Below are positions 26,815-34,426 of a stretch of 64,000 nt of DNA, one piece after another. Both the position numbers and the translations under genes were made by a program. Numbering within the stretch: position 1 is the first letter of the stretch; the number at the start of each line of letters is the position of its first letter. Source of the stretch: Pedobacter changchengzhani (lineage in GTDB: Bacteria > Bacteroidota > Bacteroidia > Sphingobacteriales > Sphingobacteriaceae); the NCBI RefSeq assembly GCF_004354365.1, contig NZ_SJCY01000001.1:372001-436000 (forward strand). Direction: 5' to 3'. The notes under the pieces are model-generated. The model was not told the origin of the DNA. It did no database searches and saw nothing but the letters and a program-made list of their open reading frames with translations.

Positions 26815-27621
26815 ATGGCAGCTAAAAAACAACCAAGTTGGTTACACGTCGCAATCTCATGGGGAGCAAGTATCGTTATCATTGGGGCATTATTCAAGAT
26901 TTTACACATTGGTGGAATCTGGGGTAACTGGGCGATTGGTATCGGATTAGGCGTGGAAGCGTGTTTGTTCTTTTTAACAGGATTTTTTCCACCAGAAGCT
27001 GAACCAGCATGGGATAGAGTTTATCCTGAATTAAATGAAAACTTTAAAGGCGAATTGCCAGTGGCTTCAGCTAGGCCCATAGCACAATCCAATGCAGGAA
27101 ATACTGCTGCTTTAGATAAAATGTTATCGGATGCTAAAATTGGACCAGATTTAATTGAGAGTTTAGGGACTGGCTTACGCACCTTTGGCGATAAAGTAAA
27201 AACTATTTCTAATGTTGCTGATGCAGCTACTGCCACTAACGAATTTACAGGAAAAATAAAAACAGCTTCTGCAAGTTTTGATAATTTAAGTACTTCGTTT
27301 GATAAAGCAACAGCTAATTTAAAAGCTATGGGCGAAAGTAATGTCGATTCTCAAGCTTATCATGATCAAGTAAATAACTTGGCTAAAAATTTATCGGCAT
27401 TAAATGCAGTATATGAATTAGAATTGCAAGATTCTAGCGCACATTTAAAATCGATGAATAAGTTCTACGCAAACTTATCGCTTACGATGCAAAACTTTAA
27501 CGAATCTATGGAAGATTCTAAGCAGTTTAAAGATGAAGTGAATAAATTGGCTAAAAACCTTTCATCGCTTAACGCAATTTACGGTAATATGTTATCGGCT
27601 ATGAATGGCCCACGTGTATAA
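26815..27621 (+). CDS. gldL: T9SS motor protein GldL (PorL)
   Basis: A 268-residue protein. Two closely spaced membrane helices (HVAISWGASIVIIGALFKIL and WAIGIGLGVEACLFFLTGFF) are followed by a long cytoplasmic helical region with a repeated NNLAKNLSALNAVYE / NKLAKNLSSLNAIYG element. GldL forms the pentameric proton-driven motor with GldM. The spacing and order within gldKLMN are standard for the phylum. Confidence 0.96.
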   Translation: MAAKKQPSWLHVAISWGASIVIIGALFKILHIGGIWGNWAIGIGLGVEACLFFLTGFFPPEAEPAWDRVYPELNENFKGELPVASARPIAQSNAGNTAALDKMLSDAKIGPDLIESLGTGLRTFGDKVKTISNVADAATATNEFTGKIKTASASFDNLSTSFDKATANLKAMGESNVDSQAYHDQVNNLAKNLSALNAVYELELQDSSAHLKSMNKFYANLSLTMQNFNESMEDSKQFKDEVNKLAKNLSSLNAIYGNMLSAMNGPRV

Positions 27622-27662
27622 TTTATCTAGTTTTTAATTTTTAAACAAAAGCTTCATAAACT

Positions 27663-29195
27663 ATGGCAGGCGGAAAAGAAACAACAAGGCAGCGGATGAT
27701 CAATATCATGTATTTGGTATTGTTGGCTATGCTTGCCTTAAACGTATCAGATACAATATTAAATGCATTCAAAAATATTAACGATAGTTTAGCAACATCT
27801 AGAGATAATGTAAATGTAAGCATCGATCAACTTTTTTCTTCATTCGAGAATTCTAAATTGAAAGAAGATCCAGCACGTGCGCAACCTATTTTTGATAAGG
27901 CAAAACAGGCAAAAGCTGCTGCGGATGATTTAAGTAGTTATATCGAGAACATTAAGAAGCAATTCACAGAGGCTGGAGATGGTATTGATGAAAAAACTGG
28001 CGATTTAAAGCGCCGAGAGAATATGGATATCGCTCAAGGCATTATGATTAACCAAGGTGAAGGTGAAAAACTAAAAGCCAAGATTAATCAAACAAGAGAA
28101 AAATTAATCAGCTTGTTAGATAAAAATGATCAAGCAGGGGTATCGTTTACTTTAGAAGCAAAGGATCCGAAAAAAGGTAAAGGAGATTGGAAAGAGGTGA
28201 ATTTTGGAGAGGGAACGCCTTTAACTGCAGCAATGACTAACTTAACTAAAATTCAGGCAGATGTGAAAAATGCAGAAGCTGAGGTGGTTAAAAAGTTATT
28301 CGGAAATATGGATAAGGCCGTAGTAAACATAGATAAGTTTGCAGCCGTTGCTGTTGCACCTACATCTTATGTTATTCAGGGTCAACCTTACACTGCTGAA
28401 GTATTTTTGACAGCTAGTGATTCGAGATCATCTCCAGATATTTCTGTTGGTGGTGGAAAATTAGCTGTTAAAGATGGTAAAGGTACATATACAGGTGGAA
28501 CGGGGAGCGTAGGTGTGTTTAAATGGGTAGGTACTGTTCGCGTTCGTCAAACCGATGGACAGATTAAAGAGTACAAAACACCAGAACAAACTTACCAAGT
28601 AGCAAAACCTTCGGCTAATGTTTCATCAGATAAAATGAACGTTATTTATGCAGGTATCCCAAATCCGTTTTCGGTATCCGCGGCAGGTTTTCCATTAGAA
28701 AGTGTTAATGCCAATGCTTCTGGCGCTTCAATGAGTAAAGCAGGTGCAGGTAAATATAATGTAACGGCTGCTGGCTCACAAGTAGGTAGCGAAGTTACTA
28801 TCAGCGTGAGCGCTAGTAATGCGGGTAAAACAATAAGTTTAGGTAGTCAGAAATTTAGAGTAAAAGCTATTCCGGCTCCAATAGCGAAAGTTGGCGGCCG
28901 TTCTGGTGGAGATATCGCTTCTGTACAATTAAAAAGCGAAAGCGAAATTGAGGCAGATTTGGATGATTTTCCATTTGATGTTAAATTTAGAATTCTGCGT
29001 TATAAGTTTACAGTTGTAAAACCACGATCTGATGCAATTACCATTTCTGGTAGTGGTGGTAGTTTTGCAGGTAGCGTTAAAAATGCGATAAATACAATTA
29101 CTCCAGGTTCGAGGGTATTTTTCGAAGATATAGTTTCTCAAGGCCCTGATGGCCGTCAAAGAATCTTACCTTCAATAACATTCCTTATAAAATAA
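27663..29195 (+). CDS. gldM: T9SS motor protein GldM (PorM)
   Basis: A 510-residue protein with one N-terminal membrane helix (MYLVLLAMLALNVSDTIL) and a large periplasmic region built of a helical domain (about 40-215) and Ig-like beta domains (about 220-510). The helix inserts within the GldL ring, and the periplasmic rod reaches the GldK/GldN ring to transmit motor rotation. The gene lies 41 nt after gldL and 6 nt before gldN. Confidence 0.96.
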   Translation: MAGGKETTRQRMINIMYLVLLAMLALNVSDTILNAFKNINDSLATSRDNVNVSIDQLFSSFENSKLKEDPARAQPIFDKAKQAKAAADDLSSYIENIKKQFTEAGDGIDEKTGDLKRRENMDIAQGIMINQGEGEKLKAKINQTREKLISLLDKNDQAGVSFTLEAKDPKKGKGDWKEVNFGEGTPLTAAMTNLTKIQADVKNAEAEVVKKLFGNMDKAVVNIDKFAAVAVAPTSYVIQGQPYTAEVFLTASDSRSSPDISVGGGKLAVKDGKGTYTGGTGSVGVFKWVGTVRVRQTDGQIKEYKTPEQTYQVAKPSANVSSDKMNVIYAGIPNPFSVSAAGFPLESVNANASGASMSKAGAGKYNVTAAGSQVGSEVTISVSASNAGKTISLGSQKFRVKAIPAPIAKVGGRSGGDIASVQLKSESEIEADLDDFPFDVKFRILRYKFTVVKPRSDAITISGSGGSFAGSVKNAINTITPGSRVFFEDIVSQGPDGRQRILPSITFLIK

Positions 29196-29201
29196 ATAGT
29201 C

Positions 29202-30113
29202 ATGAAAAGGATTTTAAGCATAATCGTCTTAATTTTAGTTGTAGGTGCGGCCAACGCTCAAAATAGAAAGAAGCTTGCCCCAGCTAAAAAAGCAGCAGCA
29301 AGTCAGCCTGTTAGTACGGTGGATACTGTAAAAGCGACCAAAGTAGTAGTTAAGAAAAAGCTTAAAGTACCGCCGAAGGATGGTTTTTATGCGCGTAAGG
29401 ATATTGATAGCACTGTGATGGTTCCGTTAGCAGATGTGCGAGAGGAAGATGTTTTTTACGCAAAAAGAATTTGGAGAGAAATTGATTTAAGAGATACTGT
29501 AAATTCTATCCTTAAATCTCCGAAAGGCAGGTTAATAGATGTAATTGTTAATGCGGTTAAGGCCGAAGAATTAACAGCTTATGCACCGTTTGATTCATTA
29601 AATAATGATGATGATGCTTTTACTAATCCGTTGACTGCTGATTCGGCTGCAAGGGCTGCTTTAGGAACGGCTGAGGTTTCTAATAATAAAACAGGTACCG
29701 TAACTACGGTAACTAATGATTTTAATCCGCTATTATTTTTGAAGTACAGAATAAAAGAAGATTGGATTTTTGATGTTAAACGATCAATATTTGAACCGCG
29801 TATTGTTGGTATTGCGCCAATGAAATTTGTAGAATCTTCTAAGCAATGGCAACCTGTTTTTTGGATTTACTATCCTGAAGCACGTGAATTATTCGCTAGA
29901 AAACGTTTAATAAACACCAATAATGATGCATCATCATTAAGCCTTGATGACTTTTTTATCCGTAGGTTGTTTAGTAGCTATATTGTTAAGGAGTCAAATC
30001 CTGGTGATGATAAAATTAGAGATATTATTACAGATCCAAGAGACAGGTTATACGAATCAGAAAGAATCAAAAAATCTGTTTTAGATTACGAACAAGGACT
30101 TTGGGAGTATTAA
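29202..30113 (+). CDS. gldN: T9SS protein GldN (PorN)
   Basis: A 303-residue periplasmic protein with a signal peptide (ending VVGAANAQ), a Lys/Ala-rich linker, and the GldN domain (DVFYAKRIWREIDLRD, LFLKYRIKEDWIFDVKRS, SLDDFFIRRLFSSYIVKESN). It forms a ring with GldK at the outer membrane. It is the last gene of the operon and is followed by a long perfect terminator hairpin. Confidence 0.95.
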   Translation: MKRILSIIVLILVVGAANAQNRKKLAPAKKAAASQPVSTVDTVKATKVVVKKKLKVPPKDGFYARKDIDSTVMVPLADVREEDVFYAKRIWREIDLRDTVNSILKSPKGRLIDVIVNAVKAEELTAYAPFDSLNNDDDAFTNPLTADSAARAALGTAEVSNNKTGTVTTVTNDFNPLLFLKYRIKEDWIFDVKRSIFEPRIVGIAPMKFVESSKQWQPVFWIYYPEARELFARKRLINTNNDASSLSLDDFFIRRLFSSYIVKESNPGDDKIRDIITDPRDRLYESERIKKSVLDYEQGLWEY

Positions 30114-30121
30114 AATCCCGA

Positions 30122-30160
30122 ACCTCTGCCTGTCCGGCAGGCAGGCCCAAAGGGGGCTTT
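30122..30160. repeat. GC-rich palindrome (CCTGCC..GGCAGG)
   Basis: CTGCCTGTCCGGCAGGCAG is a GC-rich inverted repeat in very AT-rich surroundings just after gldN. A related copy (GCCTGCTTGCCTGACAGGC, about 30305-30325) forms the 3' end of the convergent uvrC gene. Confidence 0.75.
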
Positions 30161-30172
30161 TAAACGCCATAT

Positions 30173-30206
30173 AAAAAAGGAGCAAATTAAAATTTGCTCC
30201 TTTTTG
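30173..30206. terminator. Bidirectional terminator between gldN and uvrC
   Basis: A perfect 15-bp stem (AAAAAGGAGCAAATT with its complement) around a 2-nt loop, with A and T runs on both sides. It can stop transcription from gldN and, after the 3' palindrome, from uvrC. Confidence 0.9.
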
Positions 30207-30286
30207 TTTTATGCTAAGACTTGACAAATAATTTAAGATTTTTCTTTAAACTACTTTGTTTTACCGCCTAATATTTACGCTCGCTG

Positions 30287-32128
30287 TTACGCTCCCCCTT
30301 CAGGGCCTGCTTGCCTGACAGGCAGGGGCTGGGGGGTAAAATACGCTCTTAGCGTCTGCACCTGCTTTTTATTCAATACCTCTGCAAGTTCTTTTTCAGT
30401 AACTTCCTTAATTTTCTTGACTGATTTAAAATGGGTAAGCAACTTATCGGCAGTTGTTTTGCCAATGCCATCAATTTGTTCTAATTCGGTTTTCAGTGTT
30501 CCTTGGTCACGTTTTTTCCGGTGAAAAGTGATGCCAAATCTGTGCGCCTCATCTCGCAATTGCTGAATAATTTTTAGCGTTTCCGATTTTTTATCTAAAT
30601 ATAATGGATAAGAATCGCCAGGATAGAATAATTCTTCTAACCTTTTAGCAATGCCAATTATAGTCACTCGGTTTTCTATACCCAATAACTTTAAGCTCTT
30701 TACTGCTGATGATAATTGACCTTTACCGCCGTCGATAATGATTAATTGAGGCAATGGCTGATCTTCTTCGAGCATGCGCTTATATCTACGGAAAACAGCC
30801 TCTTCCATTGTGGCAAAATCATTCGGGCCTTCAACCGTTTTAACATTAAAATGGCGGTAATCTTTTTTGGATGGTTTGGCATCTCTAAAAACCACAATTG
30901 CCGATACTGGGTATTTACCTTGAAAGTTCGAATTATCAAAACACTCAATGTGCGTAGGTAATTGCGTTAACATTAAATCCTTTTGCATCGTTGTTAAAAT
31001 TCTATCGGTGCGTAAATCAGGATTTAATTTTTCATATTGATTTAATTTATCCTTTTTAAAGAATAACACATTTTTTTGCGAAAGTTCTAATAGCTTTTTC
31101 TTTTCGCCCAATTTTGGAACGGTAAATTTTAAGCTTTCATCCTGTAGCGAAAGCATAAAGGGAACAATAATTTCCTTTGATGTACTGTTAAACTTGGTTC
31201 TAAAATCCAACATGGCAAGGGTAATGATTTCTTCATCACTCTCATCCAATTGCTTTTTAACTTCTAGGGTTTGCGTTTGGATAATCGTGCCATTCATTAC
31301 CTTTAAGTAATTTATAAAAGCGTAACGCTCATCAGAAGCAATACTTACTACATCAACATTGGTGATGGCGCTATTTACAACAGTCGATTTACTTTGATAT
31401 TTCTCTAGCACCTCTAATCTACGAGCATATTGATGTGCCAATTCGAAATTTAACTCTTCAGAAGCGGTTTTAATAACTGTTTTTACCTCGCGTATAACAT
31501 TGCCAATTTTCCCGCCTAAAATCTCTTTTATTTCGGCAATGTTGTTATCATAGTCAACTTCCGTTTGATAATTTTGACATGGTCCTTTGCAGTTGCCAAT
31601 CTGATATTCTAAACAAACCTTGAATTTCCCCTCGTCAATATTTTTTTGATTAAGAGGCAAACTGCAAGTACGCAAAGTGTAGGTTTCTTTTATCAAATCT
31701 AGAATGGTGTGCATCATCCCAATCGATCCATACGGACCAAAATAAGTAGAGCCATCTTTTATCACTTTTCTTGTCCAATAAATTCGTGGGAAATGTTCAT
31801 TCTTAACAATAATCCAAGGATAAGTTTTATCGTCTTTTAAATTGATGTTAAATTTGGGTTGATGCTTTTTGATTAAGCTATTCTCCAGCAACCATGCATC
31901 AATCTCTGTATCTACAATGGTAAAAGTTATCTTGCGAATTTTCGAAACTAAAACCCTGGTTTTACCATTAAACTGGCTTTTATCGCCGTTAAAGTAAGAG
32001 CCAACACGATTACGCAAATCTTTTGCTTTGCCAATGTACATCAACTTTCCATCGGCATCCCAATATTGGTACACGCCGGGTTTGTGGGGAATTGCGGTTA
32101 ATGCTGTTTTATGGTCGAAATTACTCAT
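30287..32128 (-). CDS. uvrC: Excinuclease ABC subunit C
   Basis: A 613-residue protein: N-terminal GIY-YIG nuclease (GVYQYWDADGKLMYIGKA), UVR domain (EELNFELAHQYARRLEVL), the RNase H-like endonuclease (HIECFDNSNFQGKYPVSAIV, LIIIDGGKGQLSSA), and a C-terminal helix-hairpin-helix (IDGIGKTTADKLL). It makes both incisions in nucleotide excision repair with UvrB. The last ~16 residues (after RAYF: TPQPLPVRQAGPEGGA) are translated from the GC-rich palindromic repeat and look like a random extension. ATG start; standalone gene. Confidence 0.96.
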   Translation of the reverse strand: MSNFDHKTALTAIPHKPGVYQYWDADGKLMYIGKAKDLRNRVGSYFNGDKSQFNGKTRVLVSKIRKITFTIVDTEIDAWLLENSLIKKHQPKFNINLKDDKTYPWIIVKNEHFPRIYWTRKVIKDGSTYFGPYGSIGMMHTILDLIKETYTLRTCSLPLNQKNIDEGKFKVCLEYQIGNCKGPCQNYQTEVDYDNNIAEIKEILGGKIGNVIREVKTVIKTASEELNFELAHQYARRLEVLEKYQSKSTVVNSAITNVDVVSIASDERYAFINYLKVMNGTIIQTQTLEVKKQLDESDEEIITLAMLDFRTKFNSTSKEIIVPFMLSLQDESLKFTVPKLGEKKKLLELSQKNVLFFKKDKLNQYEKLNPDLRTDRILTTMQKDLMLTQLPTHIECFDNSNFQGKYPVSAIVVFRDAKPSKKDYRHFNVKTVEGPNDFATMEEAVFRRYKRMLEEDQPLPQLIIIDGGKGQLSSAVKSLKLLGIENRVTIIGIAKRLEELFYPGDSYPLYLDKKSETLKIIQQLRDEAHRFGITFHRKKRDQGTLKTELEQIDGIGKTTADKLLTHFKSVKKIKEVTEKELAEVLNKKQVQTLRAYFTPQPLPVRQAGPEGGA

Positions 32129-32232
32129 GATTTACAAAAGTAGGAGATAATTGGAGAATATGCGCATAGTGTCCTAATGAAACCTAGCAAGTTTTGTAGG
32201 TGGTCAAATTATCGCTTAGTGATAAGAATAAT

Positions 32233-32267
32233 TTTGGACGATTTTACCGATAAATAACGTATTTTTG
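32233..32267 (+). promoter_or_regulatory. Promoter of the toxin-antitoxin pair
   Basis: TTTG (32233-32236) and TATTTTTG (32260-32267) are full matches to the Bacteroidota -33 and -7 elements with a 23-nt spacer. Transcription should start a few bases further on, inside the palindrome that follows. The apparent TTG start codon at 32265 is part of the -7 box and therefore would not be in the message. Confidence 0.6.
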
Positions 32268-32281
32268 TATCCAAGTGGATA
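32268..32281 (+). promoter_or_regulatory. Palindromic operator candidate TATCCA-AG-TGGATA
   Basis: A perfect inverted repeat with 6-nt arms lies at the expected transcription start of the toxin-antitoxin operon. This is a classical place for autorepression by the antitoxin, alone or with the toxin. The site is inferred from position and symmetry. Confidence 0.5.
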
Positions 32282-32288
32282 CAGTTTT

Positions 32289-32588
32289 ATTTTCTTTATT
32301 GAGAAAACAATTGAATTTGACAAATGGTTGAGAAAGTTAAATGACCTGAAAGCCAAAGCAAAAATTCTATTTAGCATACAGAAGTTAGAAAATGATGAGC
32401 ATTTTGGCGATTGTAAACCCGTTGGAGATGGAATTCGAGAAATGCGAATAGATTTTTCGAAAGGATATCGGGTTTACTTTAAAGAAAAAGATGGAAAAAT
32501 TATAATCCTTCTACTTGGTGGAGACAAGTCGAATCAAGAAACGGACATTAAGAAATCTAAAGAAATTTGGAAAAAATTAAATAATTAG
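32289..32588 (+). CDS. HigB/RelE-like toxin (phage-derived Gp49-like family)
   Basis: The product is about 99 residues and matches addiction-module killer proteins: EKTIEFDKWLRKLNDLKAKA, GDGIREMRIDFSKGYRVYF, IILLLGGDKSNQETDIKKSK. Such toxins are ribosome-dependent mRNA nucleases. The family N-terminus (M plus ~12 residues before the KWL motif) aligns here with an ATT codon at 32289. There is no ATG, GTG or usable TTG nearby, since the TTG at 32265 lies in the promoter. So translation either uses a rare AUU start, giving low output, or the start codon is mutated and the toxin silent. The antitoxin gene follows 3 nt after the stop. Confidence 0.82.
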   Translation: MFFIEKTIEFDKWLRKLNDLKAKAKILFSIQKLENDEHFGDCKPVGDGIREMRIDFSKGYRVYFKEKDGKIIILLLGGDKSNQETDIKKSKEIWKKLNN

Positions 32589-32591
32589 AAC

Positions 32592-32876
32592 ATGGAAACA
32601 TCGAAATTTGAAATAGCAGATTATTTAGATAATCAAGAAATGATTGCCGAATATTTAAACACCGTGTTGGAAGAAGGAGACGATAAAGATGTGATTAATG
32701 CCATTGGACATATCGCAAAAGCCATCGGCATGACAAAGATTGCCGAGGAAACCGGATTGAGCAGGCCGAGTCTTTACAAGGCGCTATCTTACGGTGCAAA
32801 ACCTCAATTTGCAACAATAATGAAAGTGCTAAAATCCATTGGCGGGCAAATACAAGTTAACCCTACTACAGCATAG
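32592..32876 (+). CDS. HigA-like antitoxin (HTH)
   Basis: A 94-residue protein of the HI1420-like putative addiction-module antidote family: FEIADYLDNQEMIAEYLNTV at the N-terminus, then a Cro-type helix-turn-helix (GMTKIAEETGLSRPSLYKAL) and the terminal FATIMKVLKSIGGQIQV. It should bind the toxin and repress the operon through the palindrome at 32268. The toxin-first gene order is normal for HigBA-like pairs. Confidence 0.92.
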   Translation: METSKFEIADYLDNQEMIAEYLNTVLEEGDDKDVINAIGHIAKAIGMTKIAEETGLSRPSLYKALSYGAKPQFATIMKVLKSIGGQIQVNPTTA

Positions 32877-33040
32877 AATAAGTTTGTTTAGTAGCTGTTG
32901 GTGAAATCTGTATCAATGGAGTACATGCCAATCATGTATATAGAAAATTCTGCTTTGCAGTACATCTTTGGCAGCTCATAAAACATCAACGAAGGCCAAA
33001 TTATGAGAATAACTATTTTCAACTTTAGCGATAAACAAAA

Positions 33041-33775
33041 TTGACATCTACAATTGCATTTATTCTCATTATTAGTTTTATTGCATCATTGATACGGTCA
33101 ACACTCGGTTTTGGCGAGTCATTGGTAGCAGTGCCGTTATTTCTGCTTTTTTTGCCAATAGAGATTGCTGTGCCATTATCAGTTATGATGTCTATTATCA
33201 TTGCTTTGGTTATCGTTATACAAGACCATAAGGAAATTCATTTTGAGAGTGCTAAATGGCTGATCATCTATGCAATTCCTGGCATACCAATAGGAATTTT
33301 AATTTTAACTTATGGAAATGAAATTATAATTAAGATGGGCCTTGGAGCACTTATTATTCTTTACTCTCTTTATTCGCTTCTTAGTAAAAATAGCAAAATA
33401 CTTAAAGAAGATAATAAGTGGTGGCTTTTTGCATGTGGTTTTTTGTCTGGAGTATTTGGTGGCGCTTATGGATTGAACGGTCCGCCATTAGTGGTTTACG
33501 GAAATTTAAAACAATGGAGTGCAAAGCATTTTAGAGCGACTTTACAAGCTTATTTTTTGCCTGTAAGCTTTATAAGTGTAATCGGCTATTACGCCAAAGG
33601 ACTCATTACTACCGAAGTAAATATCTATTTTATTATTTCCTTGACAACAGTTATTCCAGCAGTTTTTTTAGGAAGGTATTTAAATCATCAATTAAAGAAC
33701 AATTCGTTTTTTAAATATGTATATGTGGGGCTTATACTTATAGGTATAATTTTAATCGTAACTTCTTTAATATAA
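33041..33775 (+). CDS. TSUP-family (TauE/SafE) membrane transporter
   Basis: A 244-residue protein starting at TTG, with about eight membrane helices in two halves. Glycine/proline motifs typical of the family are present: STLGFGESLVAVPLF in the first half and FGGAYGLNGPPLVVYGNL in the second. The family moves sulfite, sulfonates or other small anions. No sulfur gene is adjacent, so the substrate is unknown. The 164-bp gap after the antitoxin shows nothing clear. Confidence 0.87.
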   Translation: MTSTIAFILIISFIASLIRSTLGFGESLVAVPLFLLFLPIEIAVPLSVMMSIIIALVIVIQDHKEIHFESAKWLIIYAIPGIPIGILILTYGNEIIIKMGLGALIILYSLYSLLSKNSKILKEDNKWWLFACGFLSGVFGGAYGLNGPPLVVYGNLKQWSAKHFRATLQAYFLPVSFISVIGYYAKGLITTEVNIYFIISLTTVIPAVFLGRYLNHQLKNNSFFKYVYVGLILIGIILIVTSLI

Positions 33776-33886
33776 AAAAGCGGGATATAAAGCCGGTATA
33801 AGAAATAGTGGTTTTATTGCTAATTAAAAGTGAGCGTTTTTTTGAAAAATGCGTTTGGCTAATCTTATAATCAACTATTTCACTTA

Positions 33887-33908
33887 TGGTTGGTGTTGTC
33901 ACCAACCA
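33887..33908. repeat. Palindrome TGGTTGGTG-TTGT-CACCAACCA, copy 1
   Basis: A perfect 9-bp inverted repeat with a 4-nt loop. The same element recurs at 34295-34313 (right arm cut short) and 34335-34356 (loop TTAT). The three copies mark the ends of the tandem repeat that carries the penicillin-binding-protein fragment. Confidence 0.8.
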
Positions 33909-33977
33909 TTCATTCATCGCCCAAAAATATATGACGAATTTTATTAAGATGGTCAGTTCATAACCGCAATTTTAAGC

Positions 33978-34289
33978 CTAAAACCCCAACTTCTCATCAA
34001 GCTCTGTAGTGCCTTCTTCTTGTTTTTGGTATTGGTTACAATCAAAAACAATAGATGTTCCATTTTTTGGCGCGTCGAAATCTTTTTTCTCTATTTTTAA
34101 ACTTGGATTGGCATAAACACGTTTTATAAATCCGGCAAAAATTGGTAACGCCGTATTTGCACCTTCACCTTGCCCAGTACTTATAAAGTGGAAAGCACGA
34201 TCCTCGCAACCCGTCCAAATACCGGTAACCAACTGCGGTGTAATCGCCATAAACCAACCGTCGGAGTTGTTCTGTGTTGTACCCGTTTC
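33978..34289 (-). pseudogene. 3'-terminal fragment of a class A PBP gene
   Basis: This encodes the last ~101 residues of the penicillin-binding protein at 34427-36643 (from GTTQNNSDGWFMAITP to the identical C-terminus), without the transglycosylase or most of the transpeptidase. At the 5' end the match stops abruptly within CCCGTTT, where a hairpin repeat begins. About nineteen bases differ from the parent in ~300, yet every codon difference is silent. The repeat includes the 3' flank, with a period of 449 bp. The fragment has no signal peptide and no catalytic KTG, and should not function. Confidence 0.85.
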
Positions 34290-34294
34290 ACTTA

Positions 34295-34356
34295 TGGTTG
34301 GTGTTGTCACCAAATCAACTATTCACTTCACTTATGGTTGGTGTTATCACCAACCA
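34295..34356. repeat. Palindrome copies 2 (truncated) and 3
   Basis: Two further copies of the GGTTGGTG/CACCAACC palindrome separated by ATCAACTATTCACTTCA. They form the junction between the PBP fragment and the 3' flank of the intact gene. Confidence 0.75.
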
Positions 34357-34426
34357 TTTATACATCGTCCAAAAAAATATACAACGAATTTATTAAGATG
34401 GTCAGTTCATAACCGCAATTTTAAGC

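Noticed and set aside
33978..34313. Functional small gene at the PBP fragment
   Set aside because: It lacks the catalytic motifs and signal, and its apparent first 10 residues come from the hairpin repeat.
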